DNA from: CAG-791 sp000431495
GTDB lineage: Bacteria; Bacillota; Clostridia; Lachnospirales; Lachnospiraceae
Assembly (NCBI GenBank): GCA_052117605.1
Contig: JBQKIT010000005.1
Length of the DNA: 64,000 nt
Direction: 5' to 3' (one strand)
The notes below the pieces were generated by a model. It saw only the letters and a list, made by a program, of their open reading frames with translations, ran no database searches and was not told where the DNA came from. Every line of letters starts with the position of its first letter. The first letter of the stretch is position 1. Positions 25,798 through 34,873 of this stretch are shown here, one piece after another. Position numbers and translations under genes: made by a program.

Positions 25798-27213
25798 ATG
25801 AGAAAAACAAAAATCATCTGCACACTGGGACCTGCAAGTGAGAATGAGGAAATGATCGGGCGTCTGATTGATGCCGGTATGAATGTGGCGAGATTTAATT
25901 TTTCCCACGGGACACATGAAGAACAGGCAAGGAAATTCGAAAAGCTGAAGAAGGTCAGAATCGAGAAGAATCTTCCTGTGGCGACGCTTCTGGATACAAG
26001 AGGACCGGAAATCCGCCTTCGCGATTTTAAGGAAGGTAAGGTTGTGCTCGAAGCCGGACAGAAATTCACACTGACCACGAAGGAAATTGACGGAGACAGG
26101 GAGTGTGCTTCCGTGACCTATCAGAACCTGCCGAAGGATGTGGAAGCAGGCAGAAGTATTCTGATCGATGATGGCCTGATTGAACTGAAGGTCGACAAGG
26201 TAAGCAGAACGGACATTGAGTGCACGGTGGTAAACGGCGGGCCCGTTTCCAATCATAAGGGTGTCAATGTGCCCGGGTGTGATCTGTCCATGCCGTTTAT
26301 CAGCGAGCAGGATCGAAGCGACATTGAATTCGGATGCGTGCTTGGATTTGACTATATTGCGGCTTCCTTTGCCAGAACGGCAGAGGACATTCGTGAGATT
26401 CGCCGGATTCTCGCGCAGTACAAGAGTGACATCAAAATTATTGCCAAGATTGAAAGCGTGCAGGGCGTCCGGAATCTGGACAGCATTCTGGAGGAAGCGG
26501 ATGGCATCATGGTCGCAAGAGGCGATCTGGGCGTAGAGGTTCCGCTGGAAGACGTTCCGGTGCTTCAGAAGCGGATGATCCGCCGGGCGGAGCAGATGGG
26601 AAAAATCTGCGTGACTGCGACACAGATGTTGGATTCCATGATGCACAATCCTCGTCCGACCAGGGCAGAGACCACAGATGTAGCCAATGCCATCTATGAT
26701 GGCACGACTGCAATCATGCTTTCCGGCGAGAGCGCAAACGGCGCCTATCCGGAGGAGTCCGTCCGGACAATGGCAGCCATTGCAATCCGGGCAGAGGCAG
26801 ATATTGATTATGCATCCCGCATGAATTCCCGCGGCGTGGTTGACCGGGGCGATATTACCACTGCAATTTCACATGCATCCTGTACGGTTGCAGAGGATAT
26901 TAAGGCGGATGCGATCATTACTGTCACACTTTCCGGCTTTACGGCGCGGAGACTTGCGGCACATAAGCCGGTCTGCCCGATCATTGCCTGCACGACAAGC
27001 AAGGAAACTGCCTGCCAGATGAATCTTCTGTTCGGCGTTGAGCCGGTGATCATTCGCCAGGAGCCTACGGCAGATCTCCTGTTCGAGGAGGCGATCAACA
27101 CCGCGAAGCTTGCAGGCTATGTAAAGCCGGGAGACAAGGTTATTCTGACAGCCGGAATTCCGCTCGGAGTGTCCGGAAAAACCAATATGATCCGCGTGAT
27201 TGAGGTGTGGTAA
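25798..27213 (+). CDS. pyk: Pyruvate kinase
   Basis: Final ATP-forming step of glycolysis. The 471-residue protein starts MRKTKIICTLGPAS, has the substrate/metal motif KIESVQGVRNLD near residue 220 and MVARGDLGVEV, and TATQMLDSM. It lacks the extra C-terminal PEP-utiliser domain seen in Bacillus enzymes. AAGGAG precedes the ATG; a TATACT lies at 25753-25758 but I see no good -35. The next gene begins immediately after the stop codon, so pyk probably leads the replication/RNA-modification operon downstream. Confidence 0.97.
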   Translation: MRKTKIICTLGPASENEEMIGRLIDAGMNVARFNFSHGTHEEQARKFEKLKKVRIEKNLPVATLLDTRGPEIRLRDFKEGKVVLEAGQKFTLTTKEIDGDRECASVTYQNLPKDVEAGRSILIDDGLIELKVDKVSRTDIECTVVNGGPVSNHKGVNVPGCDLSMPFISEQDRSDIEFGCVLGFDYIAASFARTAEDIREIRRILAQYKSDIKIIAKIESVQGVRNLDSILEEADGIMVARGDLGVEVPLEDVPVLQKRMIRRAEQMGKICVTATQMLDSMMHNPRPTRAETTDVANAIYDGTTAIMLSGESANGAYPEESVRTMAAIAIRAEADIDYASRMNSRGVVDRGDITTAISHASCTVAEDIKADAIITVTLSGFTARRLAAHKPVCPIIACTTSKETACQMNLLFGVEPVIIRQEPTADLLFEEAINTAKLAGYVKPGDKVILTAGIPLGVSGKTNMIRVIEVW

Positions 27214-27837
27214 ATGGAACAGCAGCATAAGGTCTTCTGCCTGATCGGGAAGAGCGCATCCGGAAAGGACACTCTTTATCGGAAAATCAGGGAGAGGGCG
27301 GAAAAGGACGGCACGGCACTGCTCCTTCGTGAGGTGGTGCCCTACACAACAAGGCCGATCCGGACGGGCGAACAGAATGGTGTCACGTATTTCTTTGAAA
27401 CCGATCAGGAATTTGAGGACGCCCGGAAGGCGGGAAGGGTGATTGAGTCCCGCGATTACAACACGGTGCACGGAATCTGGCACTACTATACGAAGGATGA
27501 CGGGCAGATCCGCCTGGAGGAGGGAAGCAGCCTTGTGATCGGCACGCTTGAGTCCTATTGTTCCTTTGTGCGTTATTTCGGACCGGAGAAGGTTGTTCCT
27601 TTCTACATTGAGCTGGAGGACGGAGTGCGGCTTCAGCGTGCATTGGACAGGGAGAAGCAGCAGGAGCATCCAAGGTATGCGGAACTTTGCCGAAGATTTC
27701 TTGCGGATGAACAGGATTTTTCGGAGGAGAAGCTGCGGGAGGCCGGAATCACCCGCCGCTATGTGAACGAGGACGCAGATCGCTGCGCGGAAGAAGTATG
27801 GAAGGAGTTATGCCGAAGATTGGATTTGAACAGGTAA
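27214..27837 (+). CDS. Guanylate-kinase-like P-loop protein
   Basis: A 207-residue nucleoside-monophosphate-kinase-like protein with P-loop IGKSASGKDT (residues 11-20), then the guanylate-kinase-type segment YTTRPIRTGEQNGVTYFF near residue 45 and a RRY motif near the end. The Ser-Ala-Ser-Gly-Lys-Asp P-loop and the divergent lid differ from canonical Gmk (GPSGVGKGT), so it may be an atypical GMP kinase or a paralogue. It starts right after the pyk stop and overlaps holB by about 40 bases. Family membership is clear; substrate is not. Confidence 0.82.
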   Translation: MEQQHKVFCLIGKSASGKDTLYRKIRERAEKDGTALLLREVVPYTTRPIRTGEQNGVTYFFETDQEFEDARKAGRVIESRDYNTVHGIWHYYTKDDGQIRLEEGSSLVIGTLESYCSFVRYFGPEKVVPFYIELEDGVRLQRALDREKQQEHPRYAELCRRFLADEQDFSEEKLREAGITRRYVNEDADRCAEEVWKELCRRLDLNR

Positions 27838-28889
27838 TCGGACAGAGGCTTGCGGTATCTCATCTGCAGAATGCGGTTCGGACCGGACGGGTTTCACAGG
27901 CTTATCTGATCAGCGGAGAGAAGGGCGCCGGGAAAATGAAGCTGGCGCTTGCTTTTGCGGCTGCACTCCTGTGTGCACAGCCGAAGCAGGAAAACGGCGG
28001 ACCGGAGCCCTGCGGAGAATGCCATTCCTGCGTGCAGATTCAGGCGGGAAGTCATCCGGATGTCGTTCTTCTGACCAATGAGCGGGTGGGAGCAGCTACG
28101 AAAACGGGAACGCTTGGCGTTGCACTTGCACGTTTTGTTCAGGCGGATGTGTCAGTCAAGCCCTATTACGGACCTTATAAGATCTACATCATTCCGAATG
28201 CAGAGAACCTGAACCAGCAGGCACAGAACGCCCTGCTGAAGACTCTGGAGGAGCCGCCGGCGTATGCGGTTTTTCTTCTGCTGGTGCAGAACACTTCGGT
28301 TTTTCTTCCGACGGTACTCTCCAGATGTGTCAGCATTGCTCTGCATCCTGCACCGGAGAAGGATCTTGTGGCAGCACTTACTGCAGCAGGCGTTCCGGAA
28401 AACGAAGCAAGAATTGCAGCGAGACTTTCACACGGGAATCCGGGAAGATGCATGGAGCTTGCAGAAGAAGAGCTTCGGCAGTTCAGGGAGGAGCAGGTCT
28501 TATTTCTGGAGAAGCTTGCAGAGACGGACAGTCATAGAATTCTGCAGTATGCGGAGAAGCTTTCGGGAGGCGGCAAAGGAGATGCCCCTTCTTATATGGA
28601 AGATTTTCTGGATCTTGGCAGAAGCTGGTACCGGGATATTCTGGTGCAGAAAAGCACGCAGGATCCGGAAAACTTGATTTACCGGGACCAGATACAGTAT
28701 ATTATAAGCGCTGCGGCGAGACTTTCCTTTGAAGATCTGGAGAACATTCAGGCGGCATTTGACGATGCGGGAAGACGCCGGAGCAGTAAGGAAAATGATA
28801 CGCAGATCGCGGAGCTTCTGATGCTGAAGCTGCGGAGAATTCTGCGCGGAGACAGGAATACAGAAAGCGGTTTTCATGGAAGAATATAG
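27798..28889 (+). CDS. holB: DNA polymerase III subunit delta'
   Basis: Clamp-loader subunit of the DNA polymerase III holoenzyme. About 360 residues with an AAA+ fold: GEKGAGKMKLALAFA at the P-loop, a zinc-module cysteine set (CGECHSC near residue 73), the ENLNQQAQNALLKTLEEPP segment and the SRC sensor motif. As usual for delta', the P-loop is non-standard. ATG at 27810 is an alternative start. It overlaps the gene before and, by 14 bases, ricT after it, the common Firmicutes order holB-ricT. Confidence 0.93.
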   Translation: MEGVMPKIGFEQVIGQRLAVSHLQNAVRTGRVSQAYLISGEKGAGKMKLALAFAAALLCAQPKQENGGPEPCGECHSCVQIQAGSHPDVVLLTNERVGAATKTGTLGVALARFVQADVSVKPYYGPYKIYIIPNAENLNQQAQNALLKTLEEPPAYAVFLLLVQNTSVFLPTVLSRCVSIALHPAPEKDLVAALTAAGVPENEARIAARLSHGNPGRCMELAEEELRQFREEQVLFLEKLAETDSHRILQYAEKLSGGGKGDAPSYMEDFLDLGRSWYRDILVQKSTQDPENLIYRDQIQYIISAAARLSFEDLENIQAAFDDAGRRRSSKENDTQIAELLMLKLRRILRGDRNTESGFHGRI

Positions 28890-30366
28890 GAAAACAGAAG
28901 AACTGGAAATTTCTCCGGAGAACTCGGTTGCTTTGGAAGAGCAGGATTTTTCCACGGAGGATCCGGAGGAAGAGGCAGCGAGAGCTCTGGAGGAAGAGGA
29001 TCTCGCGGACGAAAATCTGGAAGCGGATCAGAGTCAGGCTGAAGAGGAAGAAGAGAATACGGTTCTTCCGGAAACAGCAGATCCGGATGCAGATGACAGG
29101 GATCTGACGGAGGTAGTCGGAGTCCGCTTCCGGACGGCGGGGAAAGCGTATTATTTTGCAATCGGAGCCCTTCCTGTGAAGCGGGGAACGCATGTGATTG
29201 TTGAAACGGCACGCGGGCTGGAATATGGCACGAGTGTCTGTGATCCGCTGAAGATTCATCAGAAGCAGTTCAAGGCACCCCTGAAGAAGATTGTCCGGAT
29301 CGCAACGGCGGCAGATGACAGCCGGATGCGCGAGCTGCGCGAAAAGGAGCGGGAAGCCTATCGTGTCTGCTTTGAGAAAATCCGCCGTCACAATCTGGAT
29401 ATGAAGCTGATTGACGCGGAGTACACATTTGACAATAACAAGATTCTGTTCTATTTCACTTCAGACGGCAGAGTGGATTTCCGCGATCTGGTAAAGGATC
29501 TTGCAAGTGTTTTCCGTACAAGAATTGAGCTGCGTCAGATCGGTGTGCGGGATGAGACGAAGATTCTCGGAGGCTACGGAATCTGTGGACGGCCTCTTTG
29601 CTGCCACACCTATCTGTCGGATTTTGTCCCGGTGTCGATCAAAATGGCGAAGGAGCAGAATCTGTCGCTGAATCCGACGAAGATTTCGGGTTCCTGCGGA
29701 AGACTGATGTGCTGCCTGAAAAACGAAGAGGAAACGTACGAGGCACTGAACAAGAACCTGCCAAGGCTCGGAGACGAAGTACAGACTTCGGATGGACTGA
29801 CCGGAGAGGTGGCTGGTGTGAATATTCTGAAGCAGACGGTGCGGATTCTTGTTGAGGTGGATGACGAGAAGGAGCTGCACGAATGCGCAGCAGACAATAT
29901 TACCATTCTGCGTCGCAGAAAACGCGGGCAGGCGAAGCCGAAAATCAACCGTAATGAGCTGAAGAACGGCGGCTCCGGAAAACCCAGAAAGGAGCAGCGC
30001 CCCGCTCGGGATCAGGAGCAGAAGGAGCAGCGTCCCGCCCGGGATCAGGAGCAGAAGGAACAGCGCCCTGCCAGAAATCAGGAGCAGAAGGAAAACGGAG
30101 CGCAGCCGGCTTCCGGAAACGAGAGAAGAAGACGGGACAACCGTCCGGCACAGGAGCGCGGCACAGAGGGATCGAATGCGCAGCGCCGCGAGGAGAATCC
30201 GGGCTCCGGGCGCAGCAGAGGAAGAAGAGAACCGGCACCTGCACTGGAGACCGGCGCAGTACAGGGAACAACTGCGGGCGGCGGAAACCGGAGACGCCAC
30301 AGGAACAGAAGAAGAAATGGCGGCAATGACAGACGAAGAGAAGAGAAGCCTTCTGAAACCGAATGA
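28876..30366 (+). CDS. ricT: PSP1-domain protein RicT (YaaT) with long low-complexity tails
   Basis: RicT with RicA and RicF forms the Y-complex that guides RNase Y and carries iron-sulfur clusters in Bacillus. The PSP1 core spans about residues 75-320, with conserved cysteine segments YGICGRPLCCHTYL and SGSCGRLMCCLKNE. At 496 residues it is far longer than the roughly 275-residue Bacillus protein. There is an acidic N-terminal extension of about 70 residues and a C-terminal basic tail of about 150 residues containing tandem EQRPARDQEQK repeats (bases about 29994-30090) and Arg-rich stretches. Translation couples to holB (14-base overlap) and to the methyltransferase gene (about 50-base overlap). 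Confidence 0.9.
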   Translation: MEEYRKTEELEISPENSVALEEQDFSTEDPEEEAARALEEEDLADENLEADQSQAEEEEENTVLPETADPDADDRDLTEVVGVRFRTAGKAYYFAIGALPVKRGTHVIVETARGLEYGTSVCDPLKIHQKQFKAPLKKIVRIATAADDSRMRELREKEREAYRVCFEKIRRHNLDMKLIDAEYTFDNNKILFYFTSDGRVDFRDLVKDLASVFRTRIELRQIGVRDETKILGGYGICGRPLCCHTYLSDFVPVSIKMAKEQNLSLNPTKISGSCGRLMCCLKNEEETYEALNKNLPRLGDEVQTSDGLTGEVAGVNILKQTVRILVEVDDEKELHECAADNITILRRRKRGQAKPKINRNELKNGGSGKPRKEQRPARDQEQKEQRPARDQEQKEQRPARNQEQKENGAQPASGNERRRRDNRPAQERGTEGSNAQRREENPGSGRSRGRREPAPALETGAVQGTTAGGGNRRRHRNRRRNGGNDRRREEKPSETE

Positions 30367-31078
30367 ACGAATTGATGATCTCCAGAGAAATCATCTGGAG
30401 ATCATTCAGAATCCGCAGCGATTTTCTTTTGGAATGGATGCGGTTCTGTTATCCGGCTTTGCGAAGGCTGCTCCGGGAGATCTGGTTCTGGATCTTGGAA
30501 CCGGAACGGGCATCATCCCGATTCTGATGAGTGCGAAGACAAAAGCGGCCCATTTTACGGCATTGGAGATCCAGCCGGAAAGTGCGGACATGGCGAGGAG
30601 AAGTGTCTGTCTGAATGGTCTGGAGCAGCGGATCGAAATTGTAACAGGAGACATCAGAGAAGCAGGCGCTTTATTTGCGGCTGCTTCTTTTGACGTGGTC
30701 ACATCCAATCCGCCCTATATGACAAGCAGCCACGGCCTGGTAAATCCAGGGGATGCAAAGGCGATTGCAAGACATGAAATCTGCTGCAGTCTGGAGGATC
30801 TCCTGTCTGCTGCAGAGAAGATGCTTCGTCCCGGCGGACATTTTTATATGGTGCATCGTCCGTTCCGCCTGGCTGAAATCATGACGTCTCTGCAAAGCCA
30901 TCACCTGGAGCCGAAGAGAATGCGGCTGGTGTATCCATATGTTGACCGTGAGCCGAACATGGTTCTCTTGGACTGTGTGCGCGGAGGAAAGCCCAGAATC
31001 ACGGTGGAAAAGCCTCTCATTGTATACCGGGAGCCAGGAAAGTATATGGATGAGATCTACGATATTTACGGATACTGA
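30317..31078 (+). CDS. TrmN6-like tRNA(Val) adenine-N6 methyltransferase
   Basis: Rossmann-type SAM methyltransferase with the motif I DLGTGTGIIP and catalytic NPPY (in VTSNPPYM), typical of N6-adenine methyltransferases of the TrmN6/YfiC group that modify A37 of tRNA-Val. The start at 30317 (or 30326) lies inside the end of ricT and gives about 253 residues; the open frame further upstream is out-of-frame ricT sequence. The order ricT - methyltransferase - rsmI matches the Bacillus yaaT-yabB-rsmI region. Substrate is inferred from family and neighbourhood. Confidence 0.87.
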   Translation: MAAMTDEEKRSLLKPNERIDDLQRNHLEIIQNPQRFSFGMDAVLLSGFAKAAPGDLVLDLGTGTGIIPILMSAKTKAAHFTALEIQPESADMARRSVCLNGLEQRIEIVTGDIREAGALFAAASFDVVTSNPPYMTSSHGLVNPGDAKAIARHEICCSLEDLLSAAEKMLRPGGHFYMVHRPFRLAEIMTSLQSHHLEPKRMRLVYPYVDREPNMVLLDCVRGGKPRITVEKPLIVYREPGKYMDEIYDIYGY

Positions 31079-31124
31079 CGGAAAGATCCTGAACACCGTC
31101 GGCAAAGAATGCGGGGGATGAGCT

Positions 31125-31994
31125 ATGATGAATGAGAACGATAAGAATACAGGCCAGGGGACGCTGTACCTTTGTGCGACGCCGATCGGGAATCTGGAGG
31201 ATATTACGCTTCGGGTGCTGCAGACATTGAAAGATGTTGATTTGATTGCGGCGGAGGATACACGCAACACGCTGAAGCTCCTGAATCATTTTGACATTCA
31301 CAAGCCGATGACAAGCTACCATGAGCACAACAAGTTCGAGAAGGCGGATGAGCTGATTGCACGTCTTCTGAGAGGTGAAAATATCGCGGTGGTGACGGAT
31401 GCCGGAACGCCGGCGATTTCGGATCCGGGCGAGGTCCTTGCGGCAAAATGCCTGGAGCAGGGAATCCGTGTAGCCTCCCTTCCCGGCGCGTGTGCTCTGA
31501 TTACGGGGCTTACCATGTCCGGAATGCCCGCCAGAAGATTTTGCTTCGAGGGGTTCCTTCCGACAGATAAAAAGGAGCGAAGCCGCGTGCTGGAGCAGCT
31601 TCGGGAGGAAGAGAGAACGACCATCCTGTATGAAGCGCCTCATCATCTGAAGGGAACCATCCGGGAACTGCTTGAGGCTCTTGGTGACCGGAAGATTGTT
31701 TTCTGCCGCGAGCTCACCAAGAAATTCGAGGAGGCAAGGCCGTTCACGCTTTCGGAGGCTGCGGAGTATTATGCGGATCATGAGCCGAGAGGGGAATACG
31801 TTCTGGTGCTTGCAGGTGCAGACCCGGAGGAGAAGAAAAAGAAAGAAGAGACCGTCTGGAAGCAGATGAGCATCGAGGAACACATGGCTTATTACGAATC
31901 ACAGGGGATGGATCACAAGGAGGCCATGAAGCTGGTTGCAAAGGATCGCGGCGTTCCGAAACGGGAAATATACCGAGCTCTGATTAAAGCCTGA
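31125..31994 (+). CDS. rsmI: 16S rRNA (cytidine-1402-2'-O)-methyltransferase
   Basis: RsmI adds the 2'-O methyl group to C1402 in the ribosomal P site. The 289-residue protein shows the tetrapyrrole-methylase-fold signatures LYLCATPIGNLEDIT near residue 13, AAEDTRNTLKLL and VTDAGTPAISDPG near residue 87, all diagnostic of RsmI. It ends the pyk to rsmI run. abrB, frequently next in Firmicutes, is not present; pckA follows with its own promoter. Confidence 0.96.
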   Translation: MMNENDKNTGQGTLYLCATPIGNLEDITLRVLQTLKDVDLIAAEDTRNTLKLLNHFDIHKPMTSYHEHNKFEKADELIARLLRGENIAVVTDAGTPAISDPGEVLAAKCLEQGIRVASLPGACALITGLTMSGMPARRFCFEGFLPTDKKERSRVLEQLREEERTTILYEAPHHLKGTIRELLEALGDRKIVFCRELTKKFEEARPFTLSEAAEYYADHEPRGEYVLVLAGADPEEKKKKEETVWKQMSIEEHMAYYESQGMDHKEAMKLVAKDRGVPKREIYRALIKA

Positions 31995-32044
31995 CAGAAG
32001 CCGGGAAAAAGCATAAAAAACAAATGAAATTTGCAGGATTCCCG

Positions 32045-32098
32045 TTGTTCCCCAAAATCTTTTGTGGTATAACCGTAGCAGTGTTAATTTATTAACAG
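32045..32098 (+). promoter_or_regulatory. pckA promoter with candidate Rex operator
   Basis: TTGTTC (32045-32050), 17-base spacer, TATAAC (32068-32073). The site GTGTTAATTTATTAACAG (32081-32098) lies at the predicted transcription start. It contains a perfect inverted repeat, GTTAAT-TT-ATTAAC, and matches the clostridial Rex consensus TTGTTAANNNNTTAACAA at 12 of 14 fixed positions, the two mismatches being the outermost bases. Regulator identity is inferred. Confidence 0.55.
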
Positions 32099-32129
32099 TT
32101 AAACATTCTTAATGGAGGTTCAAGATACT

Positions 32130-33734
32130 ATGGCAAAAGTCGATTTAAGCAAGTATGGCATTACCGGAACACCTGAGATCGTCTACAATCCTTCCTATGA
32201 GCAGCTGTTCGAGGAAGAGACCAAGGCTGGTCTGGAAGGCTTTGAGGTTGGTAAGGAGACTGAGCTCGGCGCAGTTGATGTTTTCACCGGAGTATATACC
32301 GGACGTTCCCCCAAGGATAAGTTCATCGTAATGGATGAGAATTCCAAGGACACCGTATGGTGGACCACCGATGAGTACAAGAACGACAACCATCCTGCTT
32401 CTGAGGAAGCATGGGCTGCCGTAAAGGAAATTGCCAAGAAGGAGCTCTCCAATAAGAAGCTTTATGTGGTAGATGGCTTCTGCGGTGCTAACAAGGATAC
32501 CCGCATGGCAGTTCGTTTCATTATGGAAGTTGCATGGCAGGCACACTTTGTCCGCAACATGTTCATTAAGCCTACTGCAGAAGAGGAAGAGAACTTCGAG
32601 CCTGATTTCGTTGTTTACAATGCTTCCAAGGCAAAGGTAGAGAACTACAAGGAGCTCGGCCTTAACTCTGAGACCGCAGTTGTCTTCAATATCACCTCCA
32701 GAGAGCAGGTTATCCTGAACACCTGGTACGGCGGCGAGATGAAGAAGGGCATGTTCTCCATGATGAATTACTACCTGCCGCTGAAGGGCGTTGCTGCTAT
32801 GCACTGCTCTGCAAACACCGATCTGAACGGTGAGCACACTGCAATCTTCTTCGGTCTGTCCGGAACCGGAAAGACCACTCTTTCCACGGATCCCAAGCGT
32901 CTGCTGATCGGCGATGACGAGCACGGCTGGGATGACAACGGCGTCTTCAACTTCGAGGGCGGCTGCTATGCAAAGGTTATCAACCTCGACAAGGAAGCTG
33001 AGCCTGACATTTACGGCGCAATCAGAAGAGATGCTCTTCTTGAGAACGTTACTGTTGATGAGAACGGCAAGATCGATTTCGCAGACAAGAGCGTTACCGA
33101 GAACACCCGTGTATCTTATCCGATCAATCACATTGAGAAGATCGTTAAGCCGATCTCTCACGGCCCGGCTGCGGACAACGTAATCTTCCTGTCTGCAGAT
33201 GCATTCGGCGTACTTCCTCCGGTATCCATCCTGACACCTGAGCAGACCAAGTACTACTTCCTGTCCGGCTTCACTGCAAAGCTTGCAGGAACCGAGCGCG
33301 GAATTACCGAGCCTACTCCTACTTTCTCCGCTTGCTTCGGCCAGGCATTCCTGGAGCTGCATCCGACCAAGTATGCAGAGGAGCTTGTTAAGAGAATGGA
33401 GCAGAGTGGAGCAAAGGCTTACCTTGTTAACACCGGTTGGAACGGAACCGGCAAGCGTATCTCCATTAAGGATACCCGCGGAATCATCGATGCAATCCTT
33501 TCCGGTGATGTTCTGAAGGCTCCCACCAAGAAGATCCCTTACTTCAATTTCGAAGTTCCGACCGAGCTTCCTGGTGTAGATACCGGAATTCTGGATCCTC
33601 GCGACACCTACAAGGATGCTTCCGAGTGGGATGCAAAGGCACAGGATCTTGCACAGAGATTCATCAAGAACTTTGCAAAGTATGAAGGCAACGAGGCCGG
33701 CAAGGCTCTGGTTGCTGCAGGCCCGAAGCTCTGA
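32130..33734 (+). CDS. pckA: Phosphoenolpyruvate carboxykinase (ATP)
   Basis: ATP-type PEPCK, which interconverts oxaloacetate plus ATP with PEP plus CO2 plus ADP. In fermentative anaerobes it often runs in the carboxylating direction toward succinate. The ATG at 32130 follows GGAGG; an ATG at 32112 overlaps that ribosome site and is rejected. The 534-residue protein has the kinase-1a loop GLSGTGKTTLSTD near residue 240, followed by the metal-binding DDEHGWDDNGVFNFEGG region in two visible parts. Codon choice resembles fba and the msmX-like gene, suggesting high expression. Terminator at 33808. Confidence 0.97.
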   Translation: MAKVDLSKYGITGTPEIVYNPSYEQLFEEETKAGLEGFEVGKETELGAVDVFTGVYTGRSPKDKFIVMDENSKDTVWWTTDEYKNDNHPASEEAWAAVKEIAKKELSNKKLYVVDGFCGANKDTRMAVRFIMEVAWQAHFVRNMFIKPTAEEEENFEPDFVVYNASKAKVENYKELGLNSETAVVFNITSREQVILNTWYGGEMKKGMFSMMNYYLPLKGVAAMHCSANTDLNGEHTAIFFGLSGTGKTTLSTDPKRLLIGDDEHGWDDNGVFNFEGGCYAKVINLDKEAEPDIYGAIRRDALLENVTVDENGKIDFADKSVTENTRVSYPINHIEKIVKPISHGPAADNVIFLSADAFGVLPPVSILTPEQTKYYFLSGFTAKLAGTERGITEPTPTFSACFGQAFLELHPTKYAEELVKRMEQSGAKAYLVNTGWNGTGKRISIKDTRGIIDAILSGDVLKAPTKKIPYFNFEVPTELPGVDTGILDPRDTYKDASEWDAKAQDLAQRFIKNFAKYEGNEAGKALVAAGPKL

Positions 33735-33806
33735 TTCAGCAGAAGACAGAGAACAAAGGACTGCCGGATGCAGTCACATGGCTGCTGAAAAGCACATAAA
33801 CGAAAA

Positions 33807-33838
33807 GGCGCAGACCCGTAAGGGCCTGCGCTTTTTTT
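33807..33838 (+). terminator. Terminator after pckA
   Basis: GCGCAG (33808-33813) pairs with CTGCGC (33826-33831), with an inner CCC-GTAA-GGG stem, followed by seven Ts. Confidence 0.93.
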
Positions 33839-33846
33839 GCCGCACA

Positions 33847-33862
33847 TGCTATAATGTTGCGC
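33847..33862 (+). promoter_or_regulatory. Extended -10 promoter giving an apparently leaderless mRNA
   Basis: A perfect extended -10, TGCTATAAT (33847-33855), is followed by seven bases and then the ATG at 33863. The usual start point, seven or eight bases after the -10, would coincide with the ATG. No -35 and no Shine-Dalgarno are visible. Confidence 0.6.
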
Positions 33863-34873
33863 ATGGCTACTTATGCAATCAGCGACATACATGGCGCATA
33901 CGATGAATTTCAAAGACTTCTGGATAAGATCCGTTTTCAGTATGACGGATCGGATTCTCTGTACCTTCTCGGAGATTACGGGGACTGGGGTGAGAAATCC
34001 ATGGAAACCATTCTTGCGGTCAAACAGATGGATGAGGAGTATGATTTCGTCCATTGTCTCATGGGAAATCATGAACTGATGTTCCTTGCCGCCATGGAAT
34101 ATGGAATTACGGAGGAGAAGGTCAGCGATTCTGCGGAAAACTGGCTGGAAGCCAATCACGGCAGAGTGACCTGGGAGGCTTTTCTGGATTTGCCGGAGGA
34201 AGAGCAGAACGATCTTTATGAATGGCTGAAAAATCTTCCGTTTTCCTGTGACATTTTGCTGGATGAAAGACTTATCATGGCGGCGCACGCCTTTCCCTAT
34301 TTCTATGATATGGAATACACGCAGGCGGAGAGACAGCGCCGCAAGATGGATGCAGTCTGGAGAAGACTGCTTCTTCGGGAAAACCCATTTGAGGGATATC
34401 AGGGGAAGAAAAACTACAGTCTCCTGGTTTGCGGACATACCATTACAGATTTTTATTATCAGCAGATGAACCGTGAGGCCGGAGGCAACATCCTGAACTC
34501 CCTTCCGGGAAATCGGAATCGGATCTACCGGGCGGAGCGGTTTGTGGATATCGACTGCGGGGGAAAGTGTCTTTCCTGGTACGGAGAAAACAGCCATGTG
34601 ATGCATGCGGCGGAACGCGCACAGCTGGCAGCGTATTGTCTGGAGACCGATGAAGAGTTTTATGTAGGACGACCGAGAGGACCGGTCGGCGAGCTGATGC
34701 TAGGCGAGAGTGTTCCCGGATGGACTCCGCCGGAAATTGAAGTACAGGAGAAAGAGCCGCCCGAAATGCAGGCGCCGGAGTTTGATTTTCCGGAGCCGGG
34801 AATGGGCCCTGTGAGAAAATTCGCTGACTGGGCACAGCAGCGGGTGACAAAGCGGCTGGAAATGGATGAGTGA
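33863..34873 (+). CDS. PPP-type metallophosphatase with Pro/Glu-rich tail
   Basis: Calcineurin-like phosphoesterase of the serine/threonine or dinucleotide phosphatase group. Metal-ligand motifs are SDIHG (residues 7-11), GDYGDWG (residues 37-43; canonical is GDxVDRG, so the Arg is replaced by Trp), GNHE near residue 72, and CGHT near residue 193. The 336-residue protein ends in a Pro/Glu-rich stretch (about residues 290-316) and a basic helix. The substrate is unknown; the altered GDxVDRG box may change specificity. The mRNA appears to start at the ATG. It overlaps the next gene by 4 bases (ATGA). Confidence 0.85.
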   Translation: MATYAISDIHGAYDEFQRLLDKIRFQYDGSDSLYLLGDYGDWGEKSMETILAVKQMDEEYDFVHCLMGNHELMFLAAMEYGITEEKVSDSAENWLEANHGRVTWEAFLDLPEEEQNDLYEWLKNLPFSCDILLDERLIMAAHAFPYFYDMEYTQAERQRRKMDAVWRRLLLRENPFEGYQGKKNYSLLVCGHTITDFYYQQMNREAGGNILNSLPGNRNRIYRAERFVDIDCGGKCLSWYGENSHVMHAAERAQLAAYCLETDEEFYVGRPRGPVGELMLGESVPGWTPPEIEVQEKEPPEMQAPEFDFPEPGMGPVRKFADWAQQRVTKRLEMDE

